Shown piece by piece: positions 37,077 to 45,857 of a stretch of 64,000 nt of DNA. Every line of letters begins with the position of its first letter. Within the stretch, counting starts at the first letter, position 1. The stretch covers positions 80,461 through 144,460 of the forward strand of contig CAZHCW010000010.1 in the NCBI GenBank assembly GCA_964531325.1, read 5' to 3'. Below the pieces are notes generated by a model, which had not been told where the DNA came from, did not search any database, and was given only the letters and a program-made list of their open reading frames with translations. Position numbers and translations under genes: made by a program. This DNA is from UTCHB3 sp964531325 (GTDB lineage: Bacteria > Bacteroidota > Ignavibacteria > Ignavibacteriales > Ignavibacteriaceae).

Positions 37077-37701
37077 AATTGATTTTCTTAATGAATCAAA
37101 AATTGAAGAAATTGCAGAGGAATTCAGATCAACATTTTGGGATTCACGAATTCCGATTGATATCGAACTTATTATTGAGAAAAGATTAAAGCTTGACCTG
37201 ATTCCGGTTTCCCAAATGAAACGGGATTATGGGATTGAGGCTTTCATTTCTCTAAATATGAAAGAAATTTATTACGATTCAAATATCATTGAAACCAGAA
37301 TCAGGTTTTCGATGGCTCATGAAATTGGCCACATGGTGTTGCATAAAGATAGTATAGCCGAATTGAGAAGTGATGATTATCGTGAGTATCGTGAGAACAT
37401 AAACAAAATTCCTGCCTCTACCATTGATCGGGCGGAGATTCAGGCAAGCGCATTCGCAAGTTATCTCCTGATGCCTTCACTAGAACTTGAGAAACAGGTT
37501 GAACAATATATCTTTGAAAACAAAGTAAAAGTCTCAGCATTAAAGCCACTTTTCAAATCAATATCAAATGATAACCTGTACGAGAGTTTTGCTATGGAAA
37601 TTGGTAAAATTTTTGATGTTTCAACTTTGGCAGCTGCTATTCGAATGAGAAAAAGTAAATTGGATATAAAAGGAATAATAAAAAATATTCTTCATTTTTA
37701 A
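37060..37701 (+). CDS. ImmA/IrrE-family metallopeptidase
   Basis: A 213-residue protein of the DUF955/Peptidase_M78 family. The zinc motif is HEIGH in MAHEIGHMVLHKD (about residues 87-99), and a downstream Glu-rich helix (AEIQASAFASYLLMP) supplies the third ligand and is family-typical. It starts at GTG 37060 inside the XRE gene, with AAAGAAAG upstream. Relatives cleave XRE-type repressors (ImmA with ImmR in ICEBs1, IrrE with DdrO). Together with its XRE neighbour it forms a derepression module or a toxin-antitoxin-like pair (XRE-COG2856). Its place right after hsdR suggests it moved with the restriction system. Confidence 0.88.
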   Translation: MKEKFEIDFLNESKIEEIAEEFRSTFWDSRIPIDIELIIEKRLKLDLIPVSQMKRDYGIEAFISLNMKEIYYDSNIIETRIRFSMAHEIGHMVLHKDSIAELRSDDYREYRENINKIPASTIDRAEIQASAFASYLLMPSLELEKQVEQYIFENKVKVSALKPLFKSISNDNLYESFAMEIGKIFDVSTLAAAIRMRKSKLDIKGIIKNILHF

Positions 37702-37765
37702 TTTGATTATTTTCAAAGTCGTGACTTCCACTAATTTACAGAATAGCGGGTATTCTGGAGTATAT

Positions 37766-40423
37766 ATGCGTATTCTATTTCTATTTTTTACATTCCTAAT
37801 TTCAATCCAAGTTTCCCTCTTCTCCCAATCCGTTATTCGGATAAACCAACTTGGTTACCAGCCTGATGCAATAAAAGTTGCAGTTTTGATGTCAGAGAAT
37901 GGAAACATCCCAAATGAATTTTACTTTGAGGATGTATTCACAGGCAAGGTCATTTTTACTTCAAAAGCAATTAAAAAAACGGGTCCACTTGGAAATTTTA
38001 ATGAAACCGCGCGACTTAACTTCTCTGAACTTCAATCCACTGGCATATTCAAAATAATTGTTGGAAAAACTGAATCTCCAAATTTTCGAATCTCTGATAC
38101 CATCTACAATTCAACAGCCGATTTTATTCTGCAATATATGCGGCAGCAAAGATGTGGATATAACCCTTATCTGAAGGATTCCTGCCACACGCACGACGGT
38201 TTTACCGTTTATTCAGAAGATGCCCCGGGAAATGATTCCTCCCAAACCTCAGAATTAATAATTAATAATTTATATTTAATAATTGCAAAGGGCGGTTGGC
38301 ACGACGCTTCTGACTATTTACAATACGCAACCACTTCAGCAACGGCAGCATATCAACTCCTTTTTGCTTACAAAAAAAATCCCAAAGCTTTTGGAGACTG
38401 GTTTGACAGAAATGGTGATCCCGGAGCAAATGGAATACCCGATGTTCTCGATGAAGCAAGATGGGGACTTGAATGGCTCGATAGAATGTACCCGGGTGGT
38501 GAAGAGATGTATCAACAAATTGCCGATGATCGCGACCACCAGATGTTCCGACTTCCTACTGAGGACTCAGTCAATTATGGCAAAGGATTATACCGACCCG
38601 TTTACCGTGTGACAGGCAAACCCCAGGGGCTGATGAAATTCAAAAACAGATCAACAGGCGTTGCCTCGATTGCCGGGAAATTTGCGTCGACAATGGCCCT
38701 TGGATCCGAATTGATGCAATTAATTGATCCTGAATTCTCCGCCAGACTTCACAAAAAGGCAATCGAGGCATATGAATTTGGCGAAAAATATCCGGGAATC
38801 TCACAAACTGCACCATGCAAAGCACCCTACTTTTATGAAGAGGAGAACTGGGTTGACGACATGGAACTCGCCGCCGCTCAGTTATACTCGGTAACCGGAG
38901 ATGTCAGATACCTGAATAATGCTCGGAAATATGGAAAAATGGAAGAAATTACTCCCTGGATTGGTGCCGATACCGCCTCCCACTATCAGTGGTTTCCCTT
39001 TATAAATTTGGGGCATTACCTCATTGCCGGTGATAAGTCTGACTCGTCAGATCAATTTGTAAAGTTTTATCAAAATGGGCTTAATAAGTTGTACAATCGG
39101 GCTAAAAATGATCCTTTTTTTATCGGTGTCCCCTATATCTGGTGTTCAAATAATCTCGTTTCAGCGGCGATGACACAAGCAAAACTCTATCATGAGTTAA
39201 CAGGTGATCAAAAATTTCTTGAGATGGAAGCATCTCTTCGTGACTGGCTGTTTGGATGCAATCCTTGGGGTACAAGTATGATAGTTGGACTCCCAAAGTG
39301 GGGTGACTTCCCTGTCGATCCACATTCAGCTTTCACTCATGTCTATAATTATCCTGTTGATGGTGGTTTGGTTGATGGTCCCATCTACTCAACAATTTTT
39401 GGAAAGTTGATCGGAATCCATCTCGCAGAAATTGATGAATATGCAAGATTTCAACCGGGAAGAGCTGTTTATCACGATGATTGGGGTGACTATTCCACCA
39501 ATGAACCAACAATGGATGGTACCGCCGGGCTTGCTATATATCTTTCATCTTTGTATAAAACCACCGAGCACACAGAGACCACAGAGGAGAGTGAGGGAGA
39601 AACCGCAAAGGACGCAGAGAACGCAAAGGGGGATGTAAAGGAAACCGCAAAGAACGCTGAGGACGCAGAGGAGGATGTAAAGGAAACCGCAAAGGAAAAA
39701 TCCGTCGAATCCGCTCAATCCGCTTCATCCGCGTTCTATAAAACCTTCTTTAAGGGAGCTTTAATCAGTCTTGATTCAACTAAAAAGGACATCGCTCTTG
39801 TGTTTACCGGACATGAATTTGCAGATGGTCATAAAACAATAACTGAGACGCTGGACAAATTTGGTATCAAAGGAAATTTTTTCTTTACAGGTGATTTTTA
39901 CCGAAACCCTGAATTTTCAGAGATCATAAAAGAACTTAAAAATTCGGGACATTACCTTGGAGCTCATTCCGATAAACATCTTTTGTATAACACTTGGGAG
40001 AAAAGGGATTCAACTATTGTATCAAATGCGGTTTTTGAAAAAGATGTAATTGACAATTATCGTGAGATGTTAAAATTTGGTATTTTAAAAGATGATGCGC
40101 CCTGGTTTTTACCTCCTTACGAATGGTATAATGAAGAAATTGCAAATTGGACTGAGGGATTGGGGTTAAAACTCATCAATTTTACGCCCGGCACAAAATC
40201 AAATCAGGACTGGACAATTCCTTCGGGTTCCTACTACTTCTCCTCCGATTCAATCTATTCGACCATAGTAAATTTTGAGGAAAATTCAACCAATGGTATG
40301 AATGGATTTCTTCTGTTAACCCATTTTGGTACACATCCTGAGAGAATTGACAAGTTTTATGCAAAATTGGAACAATTAATTTTGCATCTTAAACAAAAAG
40401 GGTATAATTTTGTCAGGTTATAA
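37766..40423 (+). CDS. Secreted GH9 glycosidase fused to a CE4-like deacetylase
   Basis: About 885 residues from MRILFLFF, which gives a signal peptide ending LFSQ. An N-terminal Ig-like domain (about 20-115; VIRINQLGYQPDAIKVAVL) precedes a GH9 catalytic domain (about 120-595). The GH9 base region is GGWHDASDY near 176, where classical enzymes read DAGD; DPHSAF and YSTNEPTMDG near 578 carry the His and the acid Glu. A 60-residue charged linker (about 597-658) leads to a NodB-like domain (about 661-885) with AHSDKH, LPPYEW and LLTHFG, but its first motif reads FTGHEFADG instead of TFDD. It probably cuts a beta-glucan or chitin-like polymer and may deacetylate it. The linker is coded by repeat-like DNA. 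Confidence 0.88.
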   Translation: MRILFLFFTFLISIQVSLFSQSVIRINQLGYQPDAIKVAVLMSENGNIPNEFYFEDVFTGKVIFTSKAIKKTGPLGNFNETARLNFSELQSTGIFKIIVGKTESPNFRISDTIYNSTADFILQYMRQQRCGYNPYLKDSCHTHDGFTVYSEDAPGNDSSQTSELIINNLYLIIAKGGWHDASDYLQYATTSATAAYQLLFAYKKNPKAFGDWFDRNGDPGANGIPDVLDEARWGLEWLDRMYPGGEEMYQQIADDRDHQMFRLPTEDSVNYGKGLYRPVYRVTGKPQGLMKFKNRSTGVASIAGKFASTMALGSELMQLIDPEFSARLHKKAIEAYEFGEKYPGISQTAPCKAPYFYEEENWVDDMELAAAQLYSVTGDVRYLNNARKYGKMEEITPWIGADTASHYQWFPFINLGHYLIAGDKSDSSDQFVKFYQNGLNKLYNRAKNDPFFIGVPYIWCSNNLVSAAMTQAKLYHELTGDQKFLEMEASLRDWLFGCNPWGTSMIVGLPKWGDFPVDPHSAFTHVYNYPVDGGLVDGPIYSTIFGKLIGIHLAEIDEYARFQPGRAVYHDDWGDYSTNEPTMDGTAGLAIYLSSLYKTTEHTETTEESEGETAKDAENAKGDVKETAKNAEDAEEDVKETAKEKSVESAQSASSAFYKTFFKGALISLDSTKKDIALVFTGHEFADGHKTITETLDKFGIKGNFFFTGDFYRNPEFSEIIKELKNSGHYLGAHSDKHLLYNTWEKRDSTIVSNAVFEKDVIDNYREMLKFGILKDDAPWFLPPYEWYNEEIANWTEGLGLKLINFTPGTKSNQDWTIPSGSYYFSSDSIYSTIVNFEENSTNGMNGFLLLTHFGTHPERIDKFYAKLEQLILHLKQKGYNFVRL
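39594..39740 (+). repeat. Repeat-like DNA coding the GH9-CE4 linker
   Basis: The segment contains near-copies of AACCGCAAAGGACGC / GACGCAGAGAACGC, twice GATGTAAAGGAAACCGCAAA, and four units of the AATCCG(C/T) type (39699-39738). A 17-base piece, CGCAGAGAACGCAAAGG (39613-39629), is identical to intergenic DNA at 57533-57549. It is translated without a stop as an Ala/Glu/Lys/Asp linker. Confidence 0.8.
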
Positions 40424-40458
40424 TTTTTCACTTCTCACCTTTTAATCTTCGGAGTCTC

Positions 40459-41793
40459 ATGGAAATCATCAAATTTATTGAAACTGCTATCGATACCGCC
40501 GCCGGATTCCTCTGGGGATGGCCCCTCATCATCCTTTTGTTTGGCACACATCTTTATTTGACCGTAAGAACAGGATTTATCCAAAAGTATATCTTTAAAG
40601 CGATCAGGATCTCCGTTAAGAAGGACGAAGGAGCAGAGGGAGATGTTAGCCAGTTTGGAGCCCTTGCCACCGCTCTTGCAGCAACCATTGGTACTGGGAA
40701 CATTGTGGGTGTTTCAACTGCTATTGTAGCAGGTGGACCGGGTGCAGTGCTGTGGATGTGGTTAACGGGTGTTTTTGGTATCGCAACCAAATATTCGGAA
40801 GCTCTTTTATCAGTAAAATACCGGGTCAAAACCGAGGATGGTGGATTTGCCGGCGGTCCGATGTATGTACTTGAGCGAGGATTAAACATGAAATGGCTTG
40901 GAGTCATTTTTGCTGCATTAACTGCCATCTCAGCATTTGGGATTGGAAACATGGTTCAGGCAAATTCGATTGCACACCTCAGCAGTGATACTTTGGGCAT
41001 TAACCCCCACATAGCAGGTATTGTGATGGCATTGTTTACTGCGCTTGTTATTCTTGGAGGAATAAAATCGATCGCCAGAGTATGTGAAGCTCTTGTTCCC
41101 GTTATGGCATTTGTTTATATCATTGGCTGTCTGGTTTTATTGATAGTCAATTTTACGACACTCGGTGATACTTTCATGTTGATCTTTGAATCTGCTTTTA
41201 CAGGGAGTGCCGCGATTGGTGGGTTTGCCGGTGCTGCCATGAAGGAAGTGGTAAAAGCCGGTGTCTCCCGTGGCCTTTTTAGCAATGAATCAGGTTTGGG
41301 AAGTGCGCCTATAGTGGCTGCTGCTGCGCAGACAAGAAATCCTGTTCGTCAGGCACTTGTCTCCTCTACAGGTACTTTCTGGGATACAGTGGTTGTATGT
41401 GCTCTTACAGGATTGGTAGTTGTGAACAGTGGTTTCTGGAAAGAAGGTGGACTAAATGGGTCTGCCCTAACAAGCGAGGCTTTTGGACATATTGGAATCA
41501 TTGGCCCAATCTTTTTAACTTTTTCTTTGCTTACTTTTGTATTTTCAACAATCCTGGGTTGGTCATATTATGGCGAAAAAGCTGCCGAGTACCTCTTTGG
41601 CAAAAAAATTCTGCTCCCCTATCGCATCCTCTGGGTTTTCTTTGTTTATGTAGGTTCAGTCCAAACTCTTGATTTGGTATGGGATTTTGCCGATCTTGCT
41701 AATGGATTGATGGCTATTCCTAATATTATTTCTCTGATTCTGTTAACCAAAGTCTTAAAATCGGAAACCGAAAAGTATATTCATGAGATTTAA
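40459..41793 (+). CDS. AGCS-family sodium:amino acid symporter
   Basis: A 444-residue carrier with about ten to eleven hydrophobic segments. FGALATALAATIGTGNIVGVSTAI (about 67-90) is the alanine/glycine:cation symporter signature, followed by GGPGAVLWMWLTGVFGIATKYSEALLSVKYR and, later, GVSRGLFSNESGLGSAPI near 270-287, which lines the substrate and sodium sites in this family. It should import alanine, glycine or a related small amino acid with Na+. Its end overlaps the sialate O-acetylesterase gene by 11 bases. It follows the GH9 gene by 35 bases, so the three may share a transcript. Confidence 0.92.
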   Translation: MEIIKFIETAIDTAAGFLWGWPLIILLFGTHLYLTVRTGFIQKYIFKAIRISVKKDEGAEGDVSQFGALATALAATIGTGNIVGVSTAIVAGGPGAVLWMWLTGVFGIATKYSEALLSVKYRVKTEDGGFAGGPMYVLERGLNMKWLGVIFAALTAISAFGIGNMVQANSIAHLSSDTLGINPHIAGIVMALFTALVILGGIKSIARVCEALVPVMAFVYIIGCLVLLIVNFTTLGDTFMLIFESAFTGSAAIGGFAGAAMKEVVKAGVSRGLFSNESGLGSAPIVAAAAQTRNPVRQALVSSTGTFWDTVVVCALTGLVVVNSGFWKEGGLNGSALTSEAFGHIGIIGPIFLTFSLLTFVFSTILGWSYYGEKAAEYLFGKKILLPYRILWVFFVYVGSVQTLDLVWDFADLANGLMAIPNIISLILLTKVLKSETEKYIHEI

Positions 41794-43831
41794 CCATATT
41801 CTTTTAAATTCTTTAAGGCCACTTGGATTACTCCTTGTGGCTTTCCTTTTTATGTCATGCGCAGGCGCAAAAGTGGATTCTCCCGGATTAAAACTCCCCT
41901 CTATTTTCTCCGATAACATGGTGCTTCAACAGAATTTTGATGTAACAGTTTGGGGAAGTGCTCAGGCCGGTCAAGAGGTAAATATTACAACAAGTTGGGG
42001 TGGATCGGTAACCACTTCTGCCGATAATGAAGGAAAATGGAGTGGGAAAATAAAAACCCCTGCTGCAGGCGGGCCTTATGAGTTGAAAGTTGTTTGTGGT
42101 CTTGATTCCATAAAATATAAAAATATCCTTATGGGTGAAGTATGGCTCTGTTCGGGACAATCAAATATGGAAATGCCGCTTGGTGGATGGCCTCCCAATG
42201 ATACGATCTTCACCGCTGCACATGAAATTCCCATGGCAAATTATCCAAATTTGAGGTTTTTCACAGTGGATCGGGCAACTTCCATCTCTCCCGAAGAAGA
42301 TTGTAAAGGTACGTGGAGTCTCTGTTCCCCCGTGACTGCTTCAACTTTCAGTGCCACAGCATTTTTCTTTGGTAAAAAATTAATGACTGACCTCAATGTA
42401 CCGATCGGATTAATTCATTCCAGTTGGGGCGGTTCACCAATTGAAGCCTGGATGGGTGCAGAACCTCTTTCAAATTTTCCTGAGTACAAAGAATATATCA
42501 AAGGAATGGAAAAATTTAAAGAGGAATCGGAAAAATTAAAAGCCTGGCTTGCGAAGTTACCTCAAATTGATATGCAAGGAAGATCCGGCCCGAACATTTG
42601 GGAAAATCTTGATTTTGGTGATGCCACCATGTCAAACCTCAATTTCAATGATTCAAAATGGCCAACAACAGATATGCCGGCAGACTGGTCAAATTTTGGA
42701 TTTGGAAATTTTGATGGTGTAATCTGGTTCAGGACAAAAATTGATATCCCTGATAGCTGGTCGAATAAAGACCTGACTCTTTCACTTGGACCTATTGATG
42801 ACATGGATATTTCGTTTGTAAATGGAACCAGAGTTGGTGGATATGAAACGGGTGGTCACTGGCAAACTGAACGAAACTATCTAATACCGGCAAAATTGGT
42901 AAACTCAAAAAGTCTCCTGATAGCTGTCCGGTTATTGGATAATATGCAGGGTGGTGGAATGTATGGCAGAGTCGAATCATTCCAATTGCGATTGAACGGA
43001 ACCACGGTATCGATTTCGATTGCGGGAAAATGGAAATATCTTCCCGTTGCAGAATTTCGAAACTCAACATTTTATCTCTATTCAGGGAATAATTTCGATT
43101 TTGCTTCGCGCCCAAAAATAACATCCGAAGTTACATCCAACAGTCCAACAACCCTCTTTAATGCGATGATTAATCCAATTGTCCCATTTAAAATTCGGGG
43201 AGCCATTTGGTACCAGGGCGAATCAAATACCTGGAATCCCGACCGCTACAAAGAACTGTTTCCATTGATGGTGGAAAACTGGAGAAAATTGTGGGGCGAT
43301 CAATTCTCTTTTTACTTCACACAAATTGCTCCCTACAGATACAATGTAGGGACAAATTCCCAGCTATTGCGTGAAGCACAGTTTTTATCAATGTCTGTTC
43401 CAAAATCAGGAATGGCAGTTACTCTCGACATTGGCAATCCATTAAACATACATCCCGGCAACAAAAAAGATGTGGGTGAACGACTTGCTCTCTGGGCACT
43501 CGCCAAAGACTACAACAAAAATATTCCATATTCGGGACCAATTTATCAATCATTTATCGTCGAGAATGGTGAAATAATCTTGTCGTTTGATCATTCAGAT
43601 GGATTAATGTTGAAACCATCAGCAGGAAAACTTAATTTTGAGATAGCCGGAGATGACGGACTTTTTTATGAAGCAACCGCAGTTGTGAAAGGGACAAATA
43701 TTGTAGTTTCATCCCCAATGGTTAAATCCCCTGTTTCTGTCAGGTATTGTTGGAGTGATACTGCTGAAGCCACTCTTTTTAACGGGGCAGGGCTTCCAGC
43801 ATCCTCATTCAGAACCAACAATCTGAAATGA
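41783..43831 (+). CDS. Sialate O-acetylesterase-like lipoprotein
   Basis: A 682-residue lipoprotein; the signal ends FMSC (Cys 26), a plausible lipobox. A beta domain (about 38-115; IFSDNMVLQQNFDVTVWG) leads into the SGNH-like esterase with VWLCSGQSNMEMPLGGW, nucleophile Ser 127, then IHSSWGGSPIEAWM, GAIWYQGESNTWNPDRYKELFP and NIHPGNKKDVGERLALWA, which carries the catalytic His. An inserted beta-sandwich at about 275-400 resembles a carbohydrate-binding fold. Family members remove O-acetyl groups from sialic acid, and some act on xylan or other glycans. The operon with GH9-CE4 favours a role in glycan trimming at the cell surface. Confidence 0.88.
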   Translation: MRFNHILLNSLRPLGLLLVAFLFMSCAGAKVDSPGLKLPSIFSDNMVLQQNFDVTVWGSAQAGQEVNITTSWGGSVTTSADNEGKWSGKIKTPAAGGPYELKVVCGLDSIKYKNILMGEVWLCSGQSNMEMPLGGWPPNDTIFTAAHEIPMANYPNLRFFTVDRATSISPEEDCKGTWSLCSPVTASTFSATAFFFGKKLMTDLNVPIGLIHSSWGGSPIEAWMGAEPLSNFPEYKEYIKGMEKFKEESEKLKAWLAKLPQIDMQGRSGPNIWENLDFGDATMSNLNFNDSKWPTTDMPADWSNFGFGNFDGVIWFRTKIDIPDSWSNKDLTLSLGPIDDMDISFVNGTRVGGYETGGHWQTERNYLIPAKLVNSKSLLIAVRLLDNMQGGGMYGRVESFQLRLNGTTVSISIAGKWKYLPVAEFRNSTFYLYSGNNFDFASRPKITSEVTSNSPTTLFNAMINPIVPFKIRGAIWYQGESNTWNPDRYKELFPLMVENWRKLWGDQFSFYFTQIAPYRYNVGTNSQLLREAQFLSMSVPKSGMAVTLDIGNPLNIHPGNKKDVGERLALWALAKDYNKNIPYSGPIYQSFIVENGEIILSFDHSDGLMLKPSAGKLNFEIAGDDGLFYEATAVVKGTNIVVSSPMVKSPVSVRYCWSDTAEATLFNGAGLPASSFRTNNLK

Positions 43832-43917
43832 AATTGATTTCTTTAATTTGTCGGATCAGTTTGAATTTATTACTATTTGAGACTGAATAACAAAAAATCT
43901 GAATAAACGGAGTCAAT

Positions 43918-45024
43918 ATTTTATTTTCTAACAAAAGTTTTTTTGACAACAAATACAAAATCTGGCTGATTCTATTTGGTGTTGCCCTCTTTTTTGGTTT
44001 GTCATCCACAATTTCCTCCTTTTTGTATTATATCGGGAATAATCAGGAATTTCATTGGGATGTGTATCTTCCTCAAAGACTTCCAAGTTACCTGATGTGG
44101 GCTCTTTTTGTCCCGTTGATCCATTCTAAAGTCGCTCAACAGTTTAACTATCATGGTTCGCGGACAGAGAAAGTGATAAAACTAACCGGATGGATAATCC
44201 TGATTTCGATCCTTCACAGACTGTTTGCGTTTACTGTAATTGGACTGATAATGGAGAATCTGGGCGAGATACTTTCGACTCTCTTTTCAAATCCCAAGGA
44301 GATCATTTTACCTCTTATTTCCCTCTCTGCCGATAGTTTTATGTTAACTGTTATCATCGGACTTACAGCAGGTGTAATCGAATATTCCCGGTTTATTGAA
44401 GAAGAGAGAGTAAAGCAGGAAGAAATAAAAAGGAGACTTGTTGAGTCACAACTTCAGAATCTGACGGGAAATCTGCACCCCCATTTTCTTTTTAATGCTC
44501 TTCACGGCATCTCAATGATGATTTATAAAGACCCCATGATGGCCGATAAAATGATTTCTTCTCTAAGTGATCTGTTACGAAGCACTTTCCAAAATTCTGA
44601 AGATCAATTTATTACGCTGAAAAAAGAGATAGAAATTGGCAGAAATTATCTTTCAATTCAAAAACTCAGGTTTGGAGCACGGATAGCGGAAAGTGTGGAA
44701 CTCCCCGGAATGGGAGGAGAAGTGATGGTTCCAAAATTTATCCTGCTTCCATTGCTTGAAAACTGCATAAAACACAATGTGGACATTACACCTGAATCTG
44801 TTGAAATTGGACTAAAAGTTACCGTTTCGGAAAGTGAAGTCGTTTTTATCGTTCGAAACAGCAGACCTTTAAAAAAAGTAAAAGACCCGCTTCTTTCGGG
44901 TGAAGGAATTAAACAGATCAAATCACGACTTGAAATTCTGTACGGTGAAAACTTCTCCTTTGATGTTAATGAGTCAGATTCCGAGTACAAAGTTGAATTA
45001 AAGTTACCGGTTAAACCAGAGTGA
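43918..45024 (+). CDS. LytS/YehU-type sensor histidine kinase with apparent ATT start
   Basis: About 368 residues when started at ATT 43918, five bases after GGAG. The first ordinary start, TTG 43999, would cut the first membrane helix (IWLILFGVALFFGLSSTIS, about 15-33) in half, so the upstream start fits better; no ATG, GTG or TTG lies between. Further membrane segments occur around residues 60-150. The kinase part has the His_kinase domain motif HPHFLFNALHGIS (His about 187) and a C-terminal ATPase with LLPLLENCIKHNV and GEGIKQIKSRLEILYG. Its stop overlaps the GTG of the LytTR regulator, its partner. Confidence 0.85.
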   Translation: MLFSNKSFFDNKYKIWLILFGVALFFGLSSTISSFLYYIGNNQEFHWDVYLPQRLPSYLMWALFVPLIHSKVAQQFNYHGSRTEKVIKLTGWIILISILHRLFAFTVIGLIMENLGEILSTLFSNPKEIILPLISLSADSFMLTVIIGLTAGVIEYSRFIEEERVKQEEIKRRLVESQLQNLTGNLHPHFLFNALHGISMMIYKDPMMADKMISSLSDLLRSTFQNSEDQFITLKKEIEIGRNYLSIQKLRFGARIAESVELPGMGGEVMVPKFILLPLLENCIKHNVDITPESVEIGLKVTVSESEVVFIVRNSRPLKKVKDPLLSGEGIKQIKSRLEILYGENFSFDVNESDSEYKVELKLPVKPE

Positions 45025-45737
45025 TAAAAGCATTAATCGTTGAGGACGAAGTATTGGCAAGAGAAAAACTTCGGTTCTTTCTTGAGGATTTTCCAAATAT
45101 TAAGGTGGTTGAGGAATGTGGAGATGCCATTACTGCCCTTGAAGCCATGCAAAAACATACACCAGATCTGCTTTTCCTCGACATCCAGTTGCCCGGAGTC
45201 TCAGGAATTGAACTGCTCCGCTCAATAAGCAAACATTCACCAAGTGTCATCTTCACAACAGCTTTCGAAAACTATGCGATCGAGGCCTTTGATTTTAAGA
45301 CTGTGGGTTATCTGCTTAAACCCTTCGACAGGCAACGATTTAGAACCACGATGATTAAAGCCCTCGAAAAACTTGAGGAATCTACAGCCACTTCCACCCT
45401 TAAAAACAAAATCGCTGTAAGAAAAGAGGGTGAAAGGAGTAAATACATAATGCTAAACACTCCCGAGATTAATCACATACAGTCGAATGGAAATTCAGTG
45501 TTGATTTATACCGACACTGAACATTTTATTATGAACTCCACTCTTGAAAATCTTGAGAAAACATTAGGCAACGAATTATTCGAAAGAGTTCATCGAACAG
45601 TTATCGTCAACAAGGAAAAAATTGTTGAGATTGAAAATCTCTCTAACAATGAATATCAACTAAAATTAAAAAATGGTAAAAAAATCTGGACAGGGAGAAA
45701 ATATGCCGCAATTGTTCAGTCATTATTAAAAAATTAA
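45021..45737 (+). CDS. LytTR-family response regulator
   Basis: A 238-residue regulator. The receiver has EDE at 8-10, Asp 54 in LFLDIQLPG, Thr 79-80 and Lys 100 in LLKPFD. The C-terminal LytTR DNA-binding domain (about 135-238) shows INHIQSNGNSVLIYT, LENLEKTLGNELFERVHRTVIVN and KNGKKIWTGRKYA. It starts at GTG inside the kinase stop (GTGA). LytTR regulators usually control surface or extracellular functions. No target site is evident in the neighbouring spacers. Confidence 0.93.
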   Translation: MIKALIVEDEVLAREKLRFFLEDFPNIKVVEECGDAITALEAMQKHTPDLLFLDIQLPGVSGIELLRSISKHSPSVIFTTAFENYAIEAFDFKTVGYLLKPFDRQRFRTTMIKALEKLEESTATSTLKNKIAVRKEGERSKYIMLNTPEINHIQSNGNSVLIYTDTEHFIMNSTLENLEKTLGNELFERVHRTVIVNKEKIVEIENLSNNEYQLKLKNGKKIWTGRKYAAIVQSLLKN

Positions 45738-45857
45738 TCATCCACCACTAACTCCTCACCCTCATTTTATAACATTTCACCACTCTCAGCTCCTGTACTT
45801 TTTTAATTATCCATTTATTGCTTCTGAAATTGAATTAATTTATCAGGAGCAGTAACA

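Noticed and set aside
39534..39728. Minus-strand open frame opposite the GH9-CE4 linker
   Set aside because: It is a by-product of repeat DNA open in several frames; kept only as support for the repeat-origin finding.
40554..40952. 132-codon minus-strand open frame
   Set aside because: It is antisense to the highly conserved AGCS signature region, so it is a codon-bias shadow.
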